This document shows, one piece after another, positions 8,251 to 17,754 of a stretch of DNA of 64,000 nt. Origin of the DNA: Acidobacteriota bacterium (GTDB lineage Bacteria > Acidobacteriota > Terriglobia > Bryobacterales > Bryobacteraceae); assembly GCA_017307505.1 (NCBI GenBank), contig JAFKEE010000046.1:1-64000 (forward strand). The letters are read 5' to 3'. The position numbers were made by a program, and so were the translations under genes. The stretch's first letter is position 1. Every line of letters begins with the position of its first letter. The notes beneath the pieces were generated by a model. That model did no database searches, was not told where the DNA came from, and worked only from the letters and a program-made list of their open reading frames with translations.

Positions 8251-8949
8251 ATGTCAATTGGCAAGAGAGCCACAGCCGAATTCTTCGGTACTTTCTGGCT
8301 GGTTTTCGGAGGATGCGGCAGCGCGGTCCTGGCCGCCGCCTTCCCCGGCGTGGGCATTGGATTGCTCGGAGTGTCGCTCGCATTCGGCCTCACCGTCTTG
8401 ACCATGGCCTTCGCCATCGGTCACATCTCCGGCTGTCACCTGAACCCCGCCGTCTCGGTCGGGCTGCTCGTCGGCAAGCGCTTCAGCGGCAAGGATCTGC
8501 CCGCCTACGTCGTCGCGCAATGTGCGGGAGCAGTCTGCGGAGCGGGTGTCCTGCGTGTCATCGCCAGCGGCAAAGCAGGCTTCGACATCGCCGCCGGATT
8601 CGCCTCCAATGGCTTCGCCGAACACTCACCCGGCGGCTACTCGCTGCTAGCCTGCTTCACCGCCGAAACCGTCCTCACCTTCTTCTTCCTCATGGTGATC
8701 CTCGGAGCCACCGATGCGCGCGCCCCCAAGGGCTTTGCCCCCATCGCCATCGGCCTCTGCCTCACTCTCATCCACCTCATCGGCATCCCCGTCACCAATC
8801 TGTCGGTCAATCCCGCCCGCAGTCTCGGACCGGCAGTCTACGTGGGCGACTGGGCTGTCCAGCAACTCTGGCTCTTCTGGGTCGCACCCATCCTCGGAGC
8901 GGCCATCGCCGGCATAGTCTATACCTGGCTCGGGTCGGAAGAGAACTAA
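8251..8949 (+). CDS. aqpZ: Aquaporin Z
   Basis: A 232-residue MIP-family water channel of the inner membrane, close to the 231 residues of E. coli AqpZ. Both NPA boxes are present (GCHLNPAVS near residue 68 and [11 protein letters not shown] near 190). The selectivity-filter positions can be seen as His in [10 protein letters not shown] and Arg in NPARS, the narrow water-specific filter, rather than a glycerol facilitator. Six membrane segments are evident. I chose [13 protein letters not shown] because AAAGGA lies eight bases upstream; ATG 8242 and TTG 8227 are also in frame. A strong hairpin follows the stop. Confidence 0.93.
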   Translation: MSIGKRATAEFFGTFWLVFGGCGSAVLAAAFPGVGIGLLGVSLAFGLTVLTMAFAIGHISGCHLNPAVSVGLLVGKRFSGKDLPAYVVAQCAGAVCGAGVLRVIASGKAGFDIAAGFASNGFAEHSPGGYSLLACFTAETVLTFFFLMVILGATDARAPKGFAPIAIGLCLTLIHLIGIPVTNLSVNPARSLGPAVYVGDWAVQQLWLFWVAPILGAAIAGIVYTWLGSEEN

Positions 8950-8962
8950 CCGTCCGTTTTCC

Positions 8963-9003
8963 GGGACGCCGCGGGCCTTCCGCCTGCTCTTCCGCGGCGT
9001 CCC
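8963..9003 (+). terminator. Perfect 12-bp inverted repeat after aqpZ
   Basis: GGGACGCCGCGG (8963-8974) pairs perfectly with CCGCGGCGTCCC (8992-9003) across a 17-base loop, 14 bases after the aqpZ stop. No U-tract follows, so it may be a rho-assisted or non-canonical terminator. Confidence 0.6.
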
Positions 9004-9095
9004 TATCGCCCGCCTCCACCGCCCTCCGTCCCACGCCGGGAAACCCGCCTCGCCGCCCGCGTTCCAGGGCCATGGATTGTGATGAAATAGCCGCC

Positions 9096-10367
9096 ATGGC
9101 CACGCACCGGAGACGCTTCCTCCAATATGGAGCCGCCCCTCTTCTCTATCCCCTGCTCGGCACCGGTTCCGCGGCCCCCGCAGCCGCCGGCGACCCCTAC
9201 TACCCGGCCCCGGACTCCGAAGGCGGCTGGCGTACGCTCTCCAATCCCGCCGAGGTCCGCAAGACCGCCGGCATGGACCTCGACCGCCTCCACCAGGCCT
9301 TCCGCTACACCGCCACCACCAGCCAGCACGGCGGCCTGCTCGTGGTTCGCAAGGGCTGGCTCGTCTATGAACGCTACTTCGGCCGCGCCGCCCGTGACGT
9401 CACCCCCAACATGTACTCCGTGGGCAAGACCGTCACCAGCCTCTGCTGGGGCATCCTCCTCGACGAACAGCGCAACCGCATCCCCAAAGGACTCGACCAG
9501 GAAGTCTTCACCGAGGCTTATCTCCCCGAAGCCTTCCCTCTGGCCGACCCCCGCCAGGCCGGCATCAAACTCGGCCACCTGCTCACCATGACCTCCGGCA
9601 TGCGCGAAGGCAACTCCGGCATCGTGCGCGGCGAAGTCGTCAAACTCGAATCCCTGCCGCCCGCCCCCAAACTCGATCAGGACCAGGCCGCGCTCCGCGC
9701 CCCCATGTGGACCACGCCCGGCGGCGGCTACAGCTACTCCTCCCAGGGCGTCCACGTGGTCTCTATCTTTATGCGCCACCTCCTCGGCATGGAGTTGCAG
9801 GCTTACTTCGACCGGAAGATCGCCCGGCCCCTAGGCTTCGGCGGCTGGGGCTATGCCCAGGACACACCGGCCGGCCGCCTCCCCCACACACCAGGCGGTG
9901 CAGGCCTCGCCCTCCGCGCCACGGACGCGCTCCGCTACGGCTATCTCATGCTGCGCGAAGGCAACTGGAAGGGCAAACAGCTCATCCCTCGCGACTACAT
10001 GAGCCTCTGCCGCCAGCCCTCGCCCTACAACCCTCACTCGCCTTACAGTCTTCAGTTCGAGGTGAACGCCGACGGCCACGTCTTCGGAGCCCCGCCGGAT
10101 ACCTTCTTCAAATCCGGAGCCGGCGGCTTCTGTCTCTACGCCGTCCCGTCGCTCGACCTCGTCGTCTACAAACTCGCCTCCGTCACACGACCCGGTGCGC
10201 CGCCCATGCCCTACGATCTCGGCTTCGGCGGCAACACCGCAAAGACCGACGACACGCGCGACCACTGGCAACCCGGCCCCGGAGACCAGTTCCACGACGG
10301 GCCCATCAATGGCGACGCCGGCACACGCCGCACCCTGGAGATGGTGATCGCTGCCATCGTCGGCTGA
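9096..10367 (+). CDS. Serine hydrolase, beta-lactamase/DD-peptidase (class C) fold, Tat-exported
   Basis: 423 residues from MATHRRRFLQYG, an apparent Tat signal (RRRFLQ followed by a weak hydrophobic core). The serine beta-lactamase/PBP-like family motifs are present: SxxK as YSVGKTVTS near residue 110, the Tyr motif as YSYSSQGVHV near 220, and a late SGAGGFCLYAVPSLDLVVYK in place of the KTG strand. This family covers esterases and peptidases; beta-lactam hydrolysis should not be assumed. It may form an operon with the next two genes (17-base gap, then a 4-base overlap). An alternative ATG at 9072 is in frame. Confidence 0.85.
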   Translation: MATHRRRFLQYGAAPLLYPLLGTGSAAPAAAGDPYYPAPDSEGGWRTLSNPAEVRKTAGMDLDRLHQAFRYTATTSQHGGLLVVRKGWLVYERYFGRAARDVTPNMYSVGKTVTSLCWGILLDEQRNRIPKGLDQEVFTEAYLPEAFPLADPRQAGIKLGHLLTMTSGMREGNSGIVRGEVVKLESLPPAPKLDQDQAALRAPMWTTPGGGYSYSSQGVHVVSIFMRHLLGMELQAYFDRKIARPLGFGGWGYAQDTPAGRLPHTPGGAGLALRATDALRYGYLMLREGNWKGKQLIPRDYMSLCRQPSPYNPHSPYSLQFEVNADGHVFGAPPDTFFKSGAGGFCLYAVPSLDLVVYKLASVTRPGAPPMPYDLGFGGNTAKTDDTRDHWQPGPGDQFHDGPINGDAGTRRTLEMVIAAIVG

Positions 10368-10384
10368 TCCACCAGGCAACCCGC

Positions 10385-11377
10385 ATGTTCCTCATGAAAT
10401 GGATGCTCCCGCTGGCGATGCTGCCCTGTGCCCTCGCCGCGCAATACACGCTCTACACCTGCATGGTCACGTCGAAAGGCTACGTCGTCGGCGCCAAACT
10501 GCCGCCCAGCGGCATCTTCCGCAAAGCCCCGGCCGGACCGTGGCAGCACGCGGGCTACAACCACCCCTTCGTCAGCGCCCTCGACTTCGATCCGCGCAAC
10601 CCCTCCGTCCTCTACGTGGCCGCCGGCAACGGACTCATCCAGGCCACGGACAAAGGCGAGCACTGGAAGATCCTCACCGGCAGCGACGTCACCGAACTGA
10701 TGGACGTCTCCGTCGACCCCAACGCACCCGCCGACATCTACTTCAGCCACACTCGAGGCATCCGCGTCTCCCACGACGGCGGCACAACCTGGAGCGACGC
10801 CAGCGCCGGCCTCCATCACAAATACACCATGGCCCTCCGCGTCGACCGGCAGCACAAAGGCGTCCTGCTCGCGGGCAACGAGGAAGGCATCTTCCGCAGC
10901 GAGGACGGCGGCCGATCCTGGAAGCTCGCCGGAGCCGCCGGCTACCAGGCCCTGCACCTGGAACAATCCCCCCACGATCCCTGCCGCTGGCTGGCCTCCA
11001 CCCAGGGCGGCGGGCTCTTTGTCTCTTCAGACTGCGGCGTCACCTTCGAGAGCAACGGCAGCCTGGCCGTGGGCCGCAACCTCTCCGACATCGCCTTCGA
11101 CCCCGCCGCGCCCAACCGCCTTGCTGTGGCCGGTTGGGGCCTCGGCGTCATGCTCTCTGAGGACAACGGCAAAACCTGGCAAAGCCGCAACACTGGCCTG
11201 CCCACCACCAATGTCTGGAGCGTAGCCTTCGATCCCGCCACACCGGGCCGGCTCTACGCCGGCGTCCACGAAGAGGCCCTCTACGTCTCGCAGAACTACG
11301 GCCGCAGTTGGACCAAAGACGGACTTGAGGGCAGCCGCGTCTTTCGCATGCGCTTCGTGCCGGAGGTGCGGAAATGA
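10385..11377 (+). CDS. Secreted BNR/Asp-box repeat beta-propeller protein
   Basis: 330 residues with a signal peptide (KWMLPLAMLPCALAA). It contains repeated Asp-box units: SHDGGTTWSD, SEDGGRSWKL, SEDNGKTWQS and SQNYGRSWTK, each preceded by an IYFSHTRGIRV-like strand. This gives the multi-bladed propeller of the sialidase/Ycf48-like superfamily. The catalytic Arg triad of sialidases is not apparent, so it is more likely a binding or scaffold protein than an enzyme. The stop overlaps the next start (ATGA), implying translational coupling with the lyase-like gene. Confidence 0.8.
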   Translation: MFLMKWMLPLAMLPCALAAQYTLYTCMVTSKGYVVGAKLPPSGIFRKAPAGPWQHAGYNHPFVSALDFDPRNPSVLYVAAGNGLIQATDKGEHWKILTGSDVTELMDVSVDPNAPADIYFSHTRGIRVSHDGGTTWSDASAGLHHKYTMALRVDRQHKGVLLAGNEEGIFRSEDGGRSWKLAGAAGYQALHLEQSPHDPCRWLASTQGGGLFVSSDCGVTFESNGSLAVGRNLSDIAFDPAAPNRLAVAGWGLGVMLSEDNGKTWQSRNTGLPTTNVWSVAFDPATPGRLYAGVHEEALYVSQNYGRSWTKDGLEGSRVFRMRFVPEVRK

Positions 11378-13128
11378 TGCTCCGCCTCACCGCCCTGCTC
11401 CTGCTCAGCCTGCAACTCCAGGCCGCTGCCCCGCCCTTCCCCCAGCGGGTCCAACAGGTCATCAACGCATTTGCGCACCCCGCCAACCCCGCGCCGCTCA
11501 GCTACTCCAACATCGCCGCGAAGCTCAAGCTCCATGAGGATCCGGCTGAATGCTCGCGCCGCCTTCAGGAGCTTCTCGCCGAAGGGCCCACGGGCGACAT
11601 GTTCTGGATGTTCCCCGTCACAGCCATCGCCTACCTCGATCAGGGCCAGTTGTCCGAGCCCGCTCGCCAGGCCATGCGCCAGTCGCTGAAGACCTACATG
11701 CCCTATCGCGGCGACACCGAGAACCATTGGCTTCTCTACTACACCTGCCTCTACCTCATGGCCCAGCAATGGCCGGACCTCACCGGCGATCAGTGGTTCA
11801 CCGGCAAGTCTTCTCAGGAAAACATGCGCGAGGCCGCCGGCTGGATTGAATCCTGGGTCAGGCTCACCACCACCCGCGGCCAGGGTGAGTACGACAGCCC
11901 GCACTACATGGGTGTCTATCTCCTCCCCATGTCCTATCTCGCCGAATGGGCCCGCGACCCGGCCATGAAGCAGCGCGCCTCCATGATGCTCGACTACCTC
12001 ATCGCCGACTACGCGGCCGAAAGCCTCGACGGTGTCTACGTAGGAGCCCACTCGCGCGTCTACGACAACGGCGCCGTCGAGAAGTGGAACAACGTCTCCA
12101 GCGACTTCGCCTGGCTCTGGTTTGGCCAGGGCTACCCTCTGCCGTCGCCCAGTAGCTTCCTCCTCTTCTATACGCTCGCCAGTGCCTACGAACCGCCGGC
12201 GATCCTGCAACAGATCGCAACCGACCGCAGCCGGCCCTACACGCATTACGAACGCAAACGGACACGGAACCGCTGGCGCTTCTACGACGACCTTCATGGG
12301 CCCGTCTACAAGACCACCTACATGCGCCGCGAGTACGCCGTCAGTTCCGACCAGGGCGGCACCCTGCAGCCTATTCAGGAACACTCCTGGGATGTCACCT
12401 GGCATGTGGACGACCCGCGCGGCGTGCAGAACACCCTCTACTCCCTCCACCCCTATTCCTCGCTGCAGGAGTTGCAGACCTACTTCACCTTCCCGCCCGA
12501 CCAGGGCGTCGCCGAAGTGGTCAGCTCCAAGAAGAGCTACGATTCGCCGGACAAGTTCGTCGGCGGCTCCGCCTATGAGCAGATCTTCCAGGACCAGGAC
12601 TCCGTCATCGTCCTCTACGACATCCCGCCCGGCACCCGCTTCCCGCACATCAATGGCTTCTTCTCCAGGGATCTGGCCGAGGTGCGCGAAGACCCGTCGG
12701 GCTGGATCTTCGCCCGCGGCGGCGATGCCCTGATCGCGTGCCGGCCGCTGCAGCCCTACGCCTGGAGGCCCATCGAGGGCGGTGGCCGCCGCCTCTTCAG
12801 CCCGCACCTCAGAAATGGCATGGTCGTCCAGGTGGCCGCCCGTTCCGAGTTCAAGGACATGGACGCCTTCCGCCAGGCCATCCTGGCCCTCCCCCTGGAA
12901 TTCAAACTGGACCCGGTCCCCACCGTCCGCTTCCGCTCCCTGCGCGGACGCGATCTGCAATGTACCTACGGCCGCCCGCCCGCCATCAACGGAGCCGCGC
13001 TCGACTATTCGAAGTGGCCCCTCTTCGGCGGACCCTTCCTGGAAGCCGCCGTCGACTCGGAGGAACTGCTGCTCAAGCACAGAACGTCCCGCCTCAAACT
13101 GGACTTCCGCGCCTTGACGCGCAAATAG
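11374..13128 (+). CDS. Secreted (alpha/alpha)-toroid protein, lyase/hydrolase-like, unassigned
   Basis: 584 residues with a signal peptide (LTALLLLSLQLQAAA). The N-terminal 330 residues are helical and rich in aromatic motifs (ENHWLLYYTCLYLMAQQW, GEYDSPHYMGVYLLPMSYLA), like the toroid of alginate lyases and heparinases. The C-terminal 230 residues are beta-rich (HSWDVTWHVDDPRG and later strands), consistent with the beta-sandwich that follows the toroid in those families. His/Tyr/Asn candidates for polysaccharide cleavage are present but I cannot assign a PL or GH number. Coupled to the preceding BNR protein by a 4-base overlap. Confidence 0.6.
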   Translation: MMLRLTALLLLSLQLQAAAPPFPQRVQQVINAFAHPANPAPLSYSNIAAKLKLHEDPAECSRRLQELLAEGPTGDMFWMFPVTAIAYLDQGQLSEPARQAMRQSLKTYMPYRGDTENHWLLYYTCLYLMAQQWPDLTGDQWFTGKSSQENMREAAGWIESWVRLTTTRGQGEYDSPHYMGVYLLPMSYLAEWARDPAMKQRASMMLDYLIADYAAESLDGVYVGAHSRVYDNGAVEKWNNVSSDFAWLWFGQGYPLPSPSSFLLFYTLASAYEPPAILQQIATDRSRPYTHYERKRTRNRWRFYDDLHGPVYKTTYMRREYAVSSDQGGTLQPIQEHSWDVTWHVDDPRGVQNTLYSLHPYSSLQELQTYFTFPPDQGVAEVVSSKKSYDSPDKFVGGSAYEQIFQDQDSVIVLYDIPPGTRFPHINGFFSRDLAEVREDPSGWIFARGGDALIACRPLQPYAWRPIEGGGRRLFSPHLRNGMVVQVAARSEFKDMDAFRQAILALPLEFKLDPVPTVRFRSLRGRDLQCTYGRPPAINGAALDYSKWPLFGGPFLEAAVDSEELLLKHRTSRLKLDFRALTRK

Positions 13129-13131
13129 CCT

Positions 13132-13180
13132 TAATGGGGCGGCATGTGATATCCCATTAGTCTGCCGCTGAGGAGCGGCA
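13132..13180 (+). terminator. Two consecutive hairpins between the lyase-like gene and the MFS gene
   Basis: TAATGGG (13132-13138) pairs with CCCATTA (13153-13159). Directly after it, TGCCGCT (13163-13169) pairs perfectly with AGCGGCA (13174-13180) across a GAGG tetraloop. They fill most of the 80-base gap before the MFS start. They could terminate the upstream operon or shape the leader of the transporter mRNA. No poly-U tract follows. Confidence 0.45.
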
Positions 13181-13208
13181 AGCTTCGGATCCGGCCGCCG
13201 GAACAACC

Positions 13209-14486
13209 ATGCCCAAAATCAAAGCACTTCGCTGGTGGATGATCGGCCTCATCATGCTCGGGTCCGTAATCAACTACCTCACCCGCAGCACCCTCGCTGT
13301 AGCCGCGCCTACACTCCTGCAGGAGCTGCACATAGGCGCTAAAGAGTATTCCTGGATCGTCGGCACCTTCCAGGGCGCCATCATGGCCCAGCCTATCTGC
13401 GGCTACGTGCTCGATGTCCTGGGCCTCCGCTTCGGCTTCGCCCTGTTCGCCATCACCTGGTCCCTGGTCAACATGGCCCACTCCCTCGCCGGCAGTTGGC
13501 AGACCCTGGCCTGGCTGCGCGGCGCGCTCGGCTTCAGTGAGGGCTCGGCCAATCCCGCCGGCATGAAGGCCACGGCCGAATGGTTCCCTGCCCGGGAGCG
13601 CGGCCTCGCCGGCGGCGTCTACAACATCGGCGCCTCCGTCGGCTCCATGCTCGCTCCGCCGCTCGTCGCCTGGGCCATCCTGGCTTACAACTGGCGCGCG
13701 GCCTTCATCATCACCGGAGCCCTGGGCCTGGTGTGGGCCGCCTTCTGGCTGGTCCTCTACCGCTCGCCGGATAAGCATCCCGCTCTGTCCAGTGAGGAGA
13801 AGGACTACATCGCAGCCGGGCAGGAGAAGCACCTCCAAAGCGACGGCTCGCGGCCCTCGCTCCTCCGCATCGTCGCCCAGCGGAACTTCTGGGGCATCGC
13901 CCTGCCGCGCTTCCTGGCCGATCCCACCTGGGGCACGCTCAGCTTCTGGCTGCCGCTCTATCTGAGCACCGTCCGCCACATGGATCTGAAGCACATCGCC
14001 ATGTTCGCCTGGATGCCGTTCCTCGCGGCAGACTTCGGTTGCGTCTTCGGCGGCCTGGTCTCGATGCGCCTCCAGAAACACCTGGGCCTCAGCCTCATCA
14101 ATGCGCGCCGTGGCGCCTTCACACTGGGAGCGGTCCTCATGCTGGGCGTGGGCTTCGTCGGCTTCGTCGAAAGCCCGTATGCGGCCATCGCCCTGCTCAG
14201 CCTCGCCGGCTTCGCGCACCAGACCCTCTCCGTCACCGTCATCACAATGTCCTCGGACCTGTTCCGCAAAAACGAAGTCGCCACGGTAGCCGGCATGGCC
14301 GGCACCTTCGGCAACGCGGGCCTGCTGATCTTCTCACTCCTCATCGGCGGCCTCGTGGCCACGGTCGGCTACACACCATTCTTCATCTGCCTCGGCCTGC
14401 TCGATCTGCTGGGCGCGGCGGTATTGTGGACCCTGGTGCGCGAACCTCAGGCGCAGACGCCGGAAACCTGGAAGGGAGCAGTCTGA
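13209..14486 (+). CDS. MFS transporter, anion:cation symporter (ACS, hexuronate-type) family
   Basis: 425 residues with about 12 membrane segments. The N-terminus (SVINYLTRSTLAVAAPTLLQ) and the FSEGSANPAGMKATAEWFPARERG loop are hallmarks of the ACS family, which includes ExuT/GudP sugar-acid transporters. It lies in the inner membrane and likely imports a sugar or sugar acid by proton symport. The cytoplasmic GH43 xylosidase starts two bases after its stop, so the pair probably imports and splits a short oligosaccharide or glucuronoxylan product. Substrate is inferred from context only. Confidence 0.85.
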   Translation: MPKIKALRWWMIGLIMLGSVINYLTRSTLAVAAPTLLQELHIGAKEYSWIVGTFQGAIMAQPICGYVLDVLGLRFGFALFAITWSLVNMAHSLAGSWQTLAWLRGALGFSEGSANPAGMKATAEWFPARERGLAGGVYNIGASVGSMLAPPLVAWAILAYNWRAAFIITGALGLVWAAFWLVLYRSPDKHPALSSEEKDYIAAGQEKHLQSDGSRPSLLRIVAQRNFWGIALPRFLADPTWGTLSFWLPLYLSTVRHMDLKHIAMFAWMPFLAADFGCVFGGLVSMRLQKHLGLSLINARRGAFTLGAVLMLGVGFVGFVESPYAAIALLSLAGFAHQTLSVTVITMSSDLFRKNEVATVAGMAGTFGNAGLLIFSLLIGGLVATVGYTPFFICLGLLDLLGAAVLWTLVREPQAQTPETWKGAV

Positions 14487-14488
14487 AC

Positions 14489-16156
14489 ATGGCCGAAGAG
14501 CTGGCACTCATCCGAAACCCCATCCTCCCCGGATTCAACCCGGATCCCTCCATCGTGCGCGTCGGCGACGACTACTACATCGCCACGTCCACCTTCGAGT
14601 GGTTCCCCGGAGTCCAGATCCACCACTCTCGCGACCTCATCCACTGGCGGCTCGTGGGCCGCCCGCTGAATCGCGCCAGCCAGCTCAACATGCTCGGCGA
14701 TCCCGACTCGTGCGGCGTCTGGGCACCGTGCCTGACCTATGCCGATGGCCTCTTCTGGCTCATCTACACGGACGTCAAACGCTACGGCCGCACAACCCAG
14801 GGCGGCTCCTCCGGTGCTTCTCTGAGGGATACCCACAACTACCTGGTCACGTCCACCAGCATCGACGGCGAATGGTCCGATCCCGTCTACCTGAACAGCA
14901 GCGGCTTCGACCCTTCCCTGTTCCACGACGACGACGGACGCAAGTACCTCGTCAACATGCGCTGGGATCACCGGCCCGGCTTCAACCGCTTCTCCGGCAT
15001 CGCGCTGCAGGAGTATTCGCCCGCGGAGCAGGCCCTCACCGGCCCGATTCACATGATCTTCCGCGGCACGTCGATCGGCTTCACCGAAGGTCCTCATCTC
15101 TACAAGCGCGACGGCTACTATCACCTGATGACCGCCGAAGGCGGCACCGGCTGGGGGCATGCGGTGACGATGGCCCGGTCGCGGGCACTCAGCGGACCCT
15201 ACGAACTCCATCCGGACGTCTATGTGCTGACGGCGCGCCACCGGCCGGATGTTGAACTGCAGCGCGCCGGTCATGCGGATCTCGTGGAGACGCAATCCGG
15301 CGAGACATATCTGGTCCACCTCTGCGGCCGGCCCCTCCGCAATCGCGGTCGCTGCACCCTCGGCCGCGAGACTGCGATCCAGAAGATGGCGTGGGGCGAT
15401 GACGGCTGGCTGCGCACCGCCGATGGCTCCGGCCTGCCGCTCAGCGAAGTCGAGGCGCCCGCACTTCCGCCGCACGGGTTCCCGCCCTCACCCGAGCGCG
15501 AGGACTTCGACTGTCCTCAATTGCCGCTCGACTTCCAGTGGCTGCGAACCCCGTGGCCGGAAGAGCTCTTCTCCCTGACCGAAAGGCCCGGCTACCTGCG
15601 CCTCTTTGGCCGTGAGACGATCGGCAGCCTCTTCCGCCAGTCCCTCATCGCGAGGCGGCAGCAGGCGCACTGCTACAGCGCCGAAACCACGATGGACTTC
15701 GAACCGCAGGGCTTCGCACAGATGGCCGGCCTGGTCTGCTATTACAACGGCAGCAAGTTCCACTACCTCTATGTCTCCCGCGACGAGGAGATGGGCAAAC
15801 ACGTCCGCGTCATGTCGTGCCTGCCGGACCAGGTCCAGTCGGACGTGTTCAGCGCTTCGGTGGCGATTCCGGGAGGCCAACCCGTCCATCTGCGCGTCGA
15901 GGTGGACTTCGAGCGCCTCTACTTCGCCTTTAGGATCGGAGATGGTCCATGGAATCGACTGCCAGGCCCGCTCGATGCCAGCATCCTCTCGGACGAAGCC
16001 GCGGCCCCGGGCACGCCGAATTTCACGGGGGCCTTCGTCGGCGTCTGCTGTCAGGACATGGCCGGAACGCGCTGTCCGGCCGACTTCGACCACTTCACCT
16101 ACAGGGAGCGTGAGTACTCAGCGGACCCCTTCGAGAAAGGAAGCCCGGGGCGGTGA
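14489..16156 (+). CDS. xynB-like: Cytoplasmic GH43 beta-xylosidase/arabinofuranosidase
   Basis: 555 residues, no signal peptide. The three acidic residues of GH43 are visible: the base Asp19 in NPDPSIVRVGDDYYI, the pKa-modulating Asp in GFDPSLFHDDDGRKYLV (about residue 137) and the acid Glu in GFTEGPHLYKRDGYYHL (about 199). A C-terminal beta-sandwich (about 330-545; QMAGLVCYYNGSKFHYLYV) is typical of two-domain GH43 subfamily 11 beta-xylosidases of about 535-560 residues. RBS GGGAG lies upstream. Translationally linked to the MFS transporter. It ends three bases before the convergent regulator, exactly where strand composition flips. Confidence 0.9.
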   Translation: MAEELALIRNPILPGFNPDPSIVRVGDDYYIATSTFEWFPGVQIHHSRDLIHWRLVGRPLNRASQLNMLGDPDSCGVWAPCLTYADGLFWLIYTDVKRYGRTTQGGSSGASLRDTHNYLVTSTSIDGEWSDPVYLNSSGFDPSLFHDDDGRKYLVNMRWDHRPGFNRFSGIALQEYSPAEQALTGPIHMIFRGTSIGFTEGPHLYKRDGYYHLMTAEGGTGWGHAVTMARSRALSGPYELHPDVYVLTARHRPDVELQRAGHADLVETQSGETYLVHLCGRPLRNRGRCTLGRETAIQKMAWGDDGWLRTADGSGLPLSEVEAPALPPHGFPPSPEREDFDCPQLPLDFQWLRTPWPEELFSLTERPGYLRLFGRETIGSLFRQSLIARRQQAHCYSAETTMDFEPQGFAQMAGLVCYYNGSKFHYLYVSRDEEMGKHVRVMSCLPDQVQSDVFSASVAIPGGQPVHLRVEVDFERLYFAFRIGDGPWNRLPGPLDASILSDEAAAPGTPNFTGAFVGVCCQDMAGTRCPADFDHFTYREREYSADPFEKGSPGR

Positions 16157-16159
16157 TGC

Positions 16160-17707
16160 CTAATTGGACTCTTCCGAAACTTCAATCCCGTTCACGCAGG
16201 CCATTCCTTCCACCGGCACGAAGGTGAGGACGATCTTTCCCTGGGCCGTGGGACGGACTCCGGAGAAGACGCGGTCCAGCGGCCGGCCTTCCCCGCCCGC
16301 TTCTCTCATGATGTCGAAGTTCCTCAGCAGCGCGACCCCGTTGCAGTAGACGTCGAAGACCCGGCTGCCTGGCCCGCCGACGCCCGTATTGTGCGGCCCG
16401 TAATGGCCCTCGTTGAATTTCAAAGTGACGCGATAGCGCCCGGCCGCCACCGGGATCGAATAGGTAAAGTGCCCCCACCGCTCACTGGCGTAGAGCGCCA
16501 CATCGGGCTGGATGGAATTGCCGGCCTGCGCGGGGTTCGTATTGCGAACCAGCGCGTTGCCGCCCAGGAAATAGGAATCGGCCTGCCACTGTTGTCCGGT
16601 GGAGTCCTGCCACGCGGAAGTCCAGCCGGCTCGGATCCGGATAGGCCGGATCTTACCGGAACCGCTCGGCAGCAGTTCGATGGCGCTGAGCATGGCCGTT
16701 CCCCTTTGCGGTGCGAAGCTCAGATGCAGCAGGCCATCCTGGGCCGGAGTGATATCGCGAAAGATGCGTTCGTCGGCAATGTTGGCGCCCGCCGCATCGG
16801 CCACAACGTCAAAGAAGTTGAGGATCCGAGTGCCGTTCGCCGACACCTGAAAGACGCGCTGTCCCTCTCCGCTGGATTCGGCGCTGATCAGGTCCGACAG
16901 ACCGGTCTCCGCGAAATGCAGATGGAGTTCGTACCGGCCCGGTGCCAGCGGAATATCGTACCGGAAATCACCCTGCCGCATGTGCCGGTAGATGTCGGGA
17001 TCCAGGGTGCGAAAAACCTTTTCCGCGGGGCGCACGAAAACCGTGCCGCCGGAGAAGAATCGGTCCGGCCCCCAGGCGCGGCCGCTGCGGTCGACGTAAG
17101 CGTTGTTGGAGCCGACGATGATCCTCACTTCTCCGCCGGTCGCGGCGGCGGCGGGCGGTGGCATAGCCTTGGCGGCGGTGCGCGCCTCGGACGTGCCGTT
17201 CATCGTCGGGCCCCATCGCCAGATCGCGATGCCTGCGGCCAGGATCAGCAGTACCAGTCCGCCGGCAATCGCCAGGCGAGGCAGACGTTTCGGTTCGGCC
17301 TCGATTTCCGGTTCTGCCGGGGGTGCTTCCCACTTGAACTCCACCCGGTACGAGCCCGGCGGCAGTTCAATCCTGACCGGATGCGCTGAGCCGTTCTCCG
17401 AGTGGTACTGCTGGGCGAGCTTCTTCCGGATCTCGTTGGCGGTGACGCGGACGATGGTGTGCTGGCCAGGGTCGAAAGCCGGTGGCAACTGGAACAGATC
17501 CACGCCGATGGAGCGTTCCTTCAACGCGTCACCGGGGCCGGTGAGCGTCTGCTCGACCACGTGCTTGAGAAAGTCCCTGCAACGTTTGCTGTTGCGGAAC
17601 GCGGGGCTCTCCAGCAGGCGGTTGAGTTCCGTCCGGACGGCCTGCTGTGCCGGCTCGCTGAGCCCTGTCCCTGAGGTTTCATCCATGCGCTGGTCTGGGC
17701 GAATCAT
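16160..17707 (-). CDS. Transmembrane winged-helix regulator with two periplasmic malectin domains
   Basis: 515 residues when started at MIRPDQRMDETSG; the frame is open to 17887 but that part lies in promoter sequence, and Met at 17686 is an alternative. Domains: a predicted OmpR/ToxR-like winged helix at about 15-125 (FLKHVVEQTL, LKERSIGVDLF, IVRVTANEIRKKL, IELPPGSYRVEF); one membrane helix at about 143-166 (LAIAGGLVLLILAAGIAIW); and two malectin-type beta-sandwiches at about 193-355 and 362-512, each with the FF/YF-SGG...Y.H/ERWG.F.Y..P...GRY...L.F.E pattern and GxRVFxV core. Malectin domains bind glucose-type disaccharides. The arrangement suggests a ToxR/CadC-like one-component sugar sensor. 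It has a paralogue at 32406-33935. DNA binding is inferred. Confidence 0.7.
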   Translation of the reverse strand: MIRPDQRMDETSGTGLSEPAQQAVRTELNRLLESPAFRNSKRCRDFLKHVVEQTLTGPGDALKERSIGVDLFQLPPAFDPGQHTIVRVTANEIRKKLAQQYHSENGSAHPVRIELPPGSYRVEFKWEAPPAEPEIEAEPKRLPRLAIAGGLVLLILAAGIAIWRWGPTMNGTSEARTAAKAMPPPAAAATGGEVRIIVGSNNAYVDRSGRAWGPDRFFSGGTVFVRPAEKVFRTLDPDIYRHMRQGDFRYDIPLAPGRYELHLHFAETGLSDLISAESSGEGQRVFQVSANGTRILNFFDVVADAAGANIADERIFRDITPAQDGLLHLSFAPQRGTAMLSAIELLPSGSGKIRPIRIRAGWTSAWQDSTGQQWQADSYFLGGNALVRNTNPAQAGNSIQPDVALYASERWGHFTYSIPVAAGRYRVTLKFNEGHYGPHNTGVGGPGSRVFDVYCNGVALLRNFDIMREAGGEGRPLDRVFSGVRPTAQGKIVLTFVPVEGMACVNGIEVSEESN

Positions 17708-17754
17708 AACATAACGCTGCGGGCACAACGTAAGGGTTGCTAACAGCCGCCGGT

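Noticed and set aside
6789-10367. A single protein of about 1190 residues
   Set aside because: Codon and protein features show three separate genes; the aqpZ part is read out of frame.
11296-14219. Long antisense frames opposite the lyase-like and MFS genes
   Set aside because: They mirror high-GC third positions, have low-complexity Gly/Ala/Arg/Glu composition and no family features.
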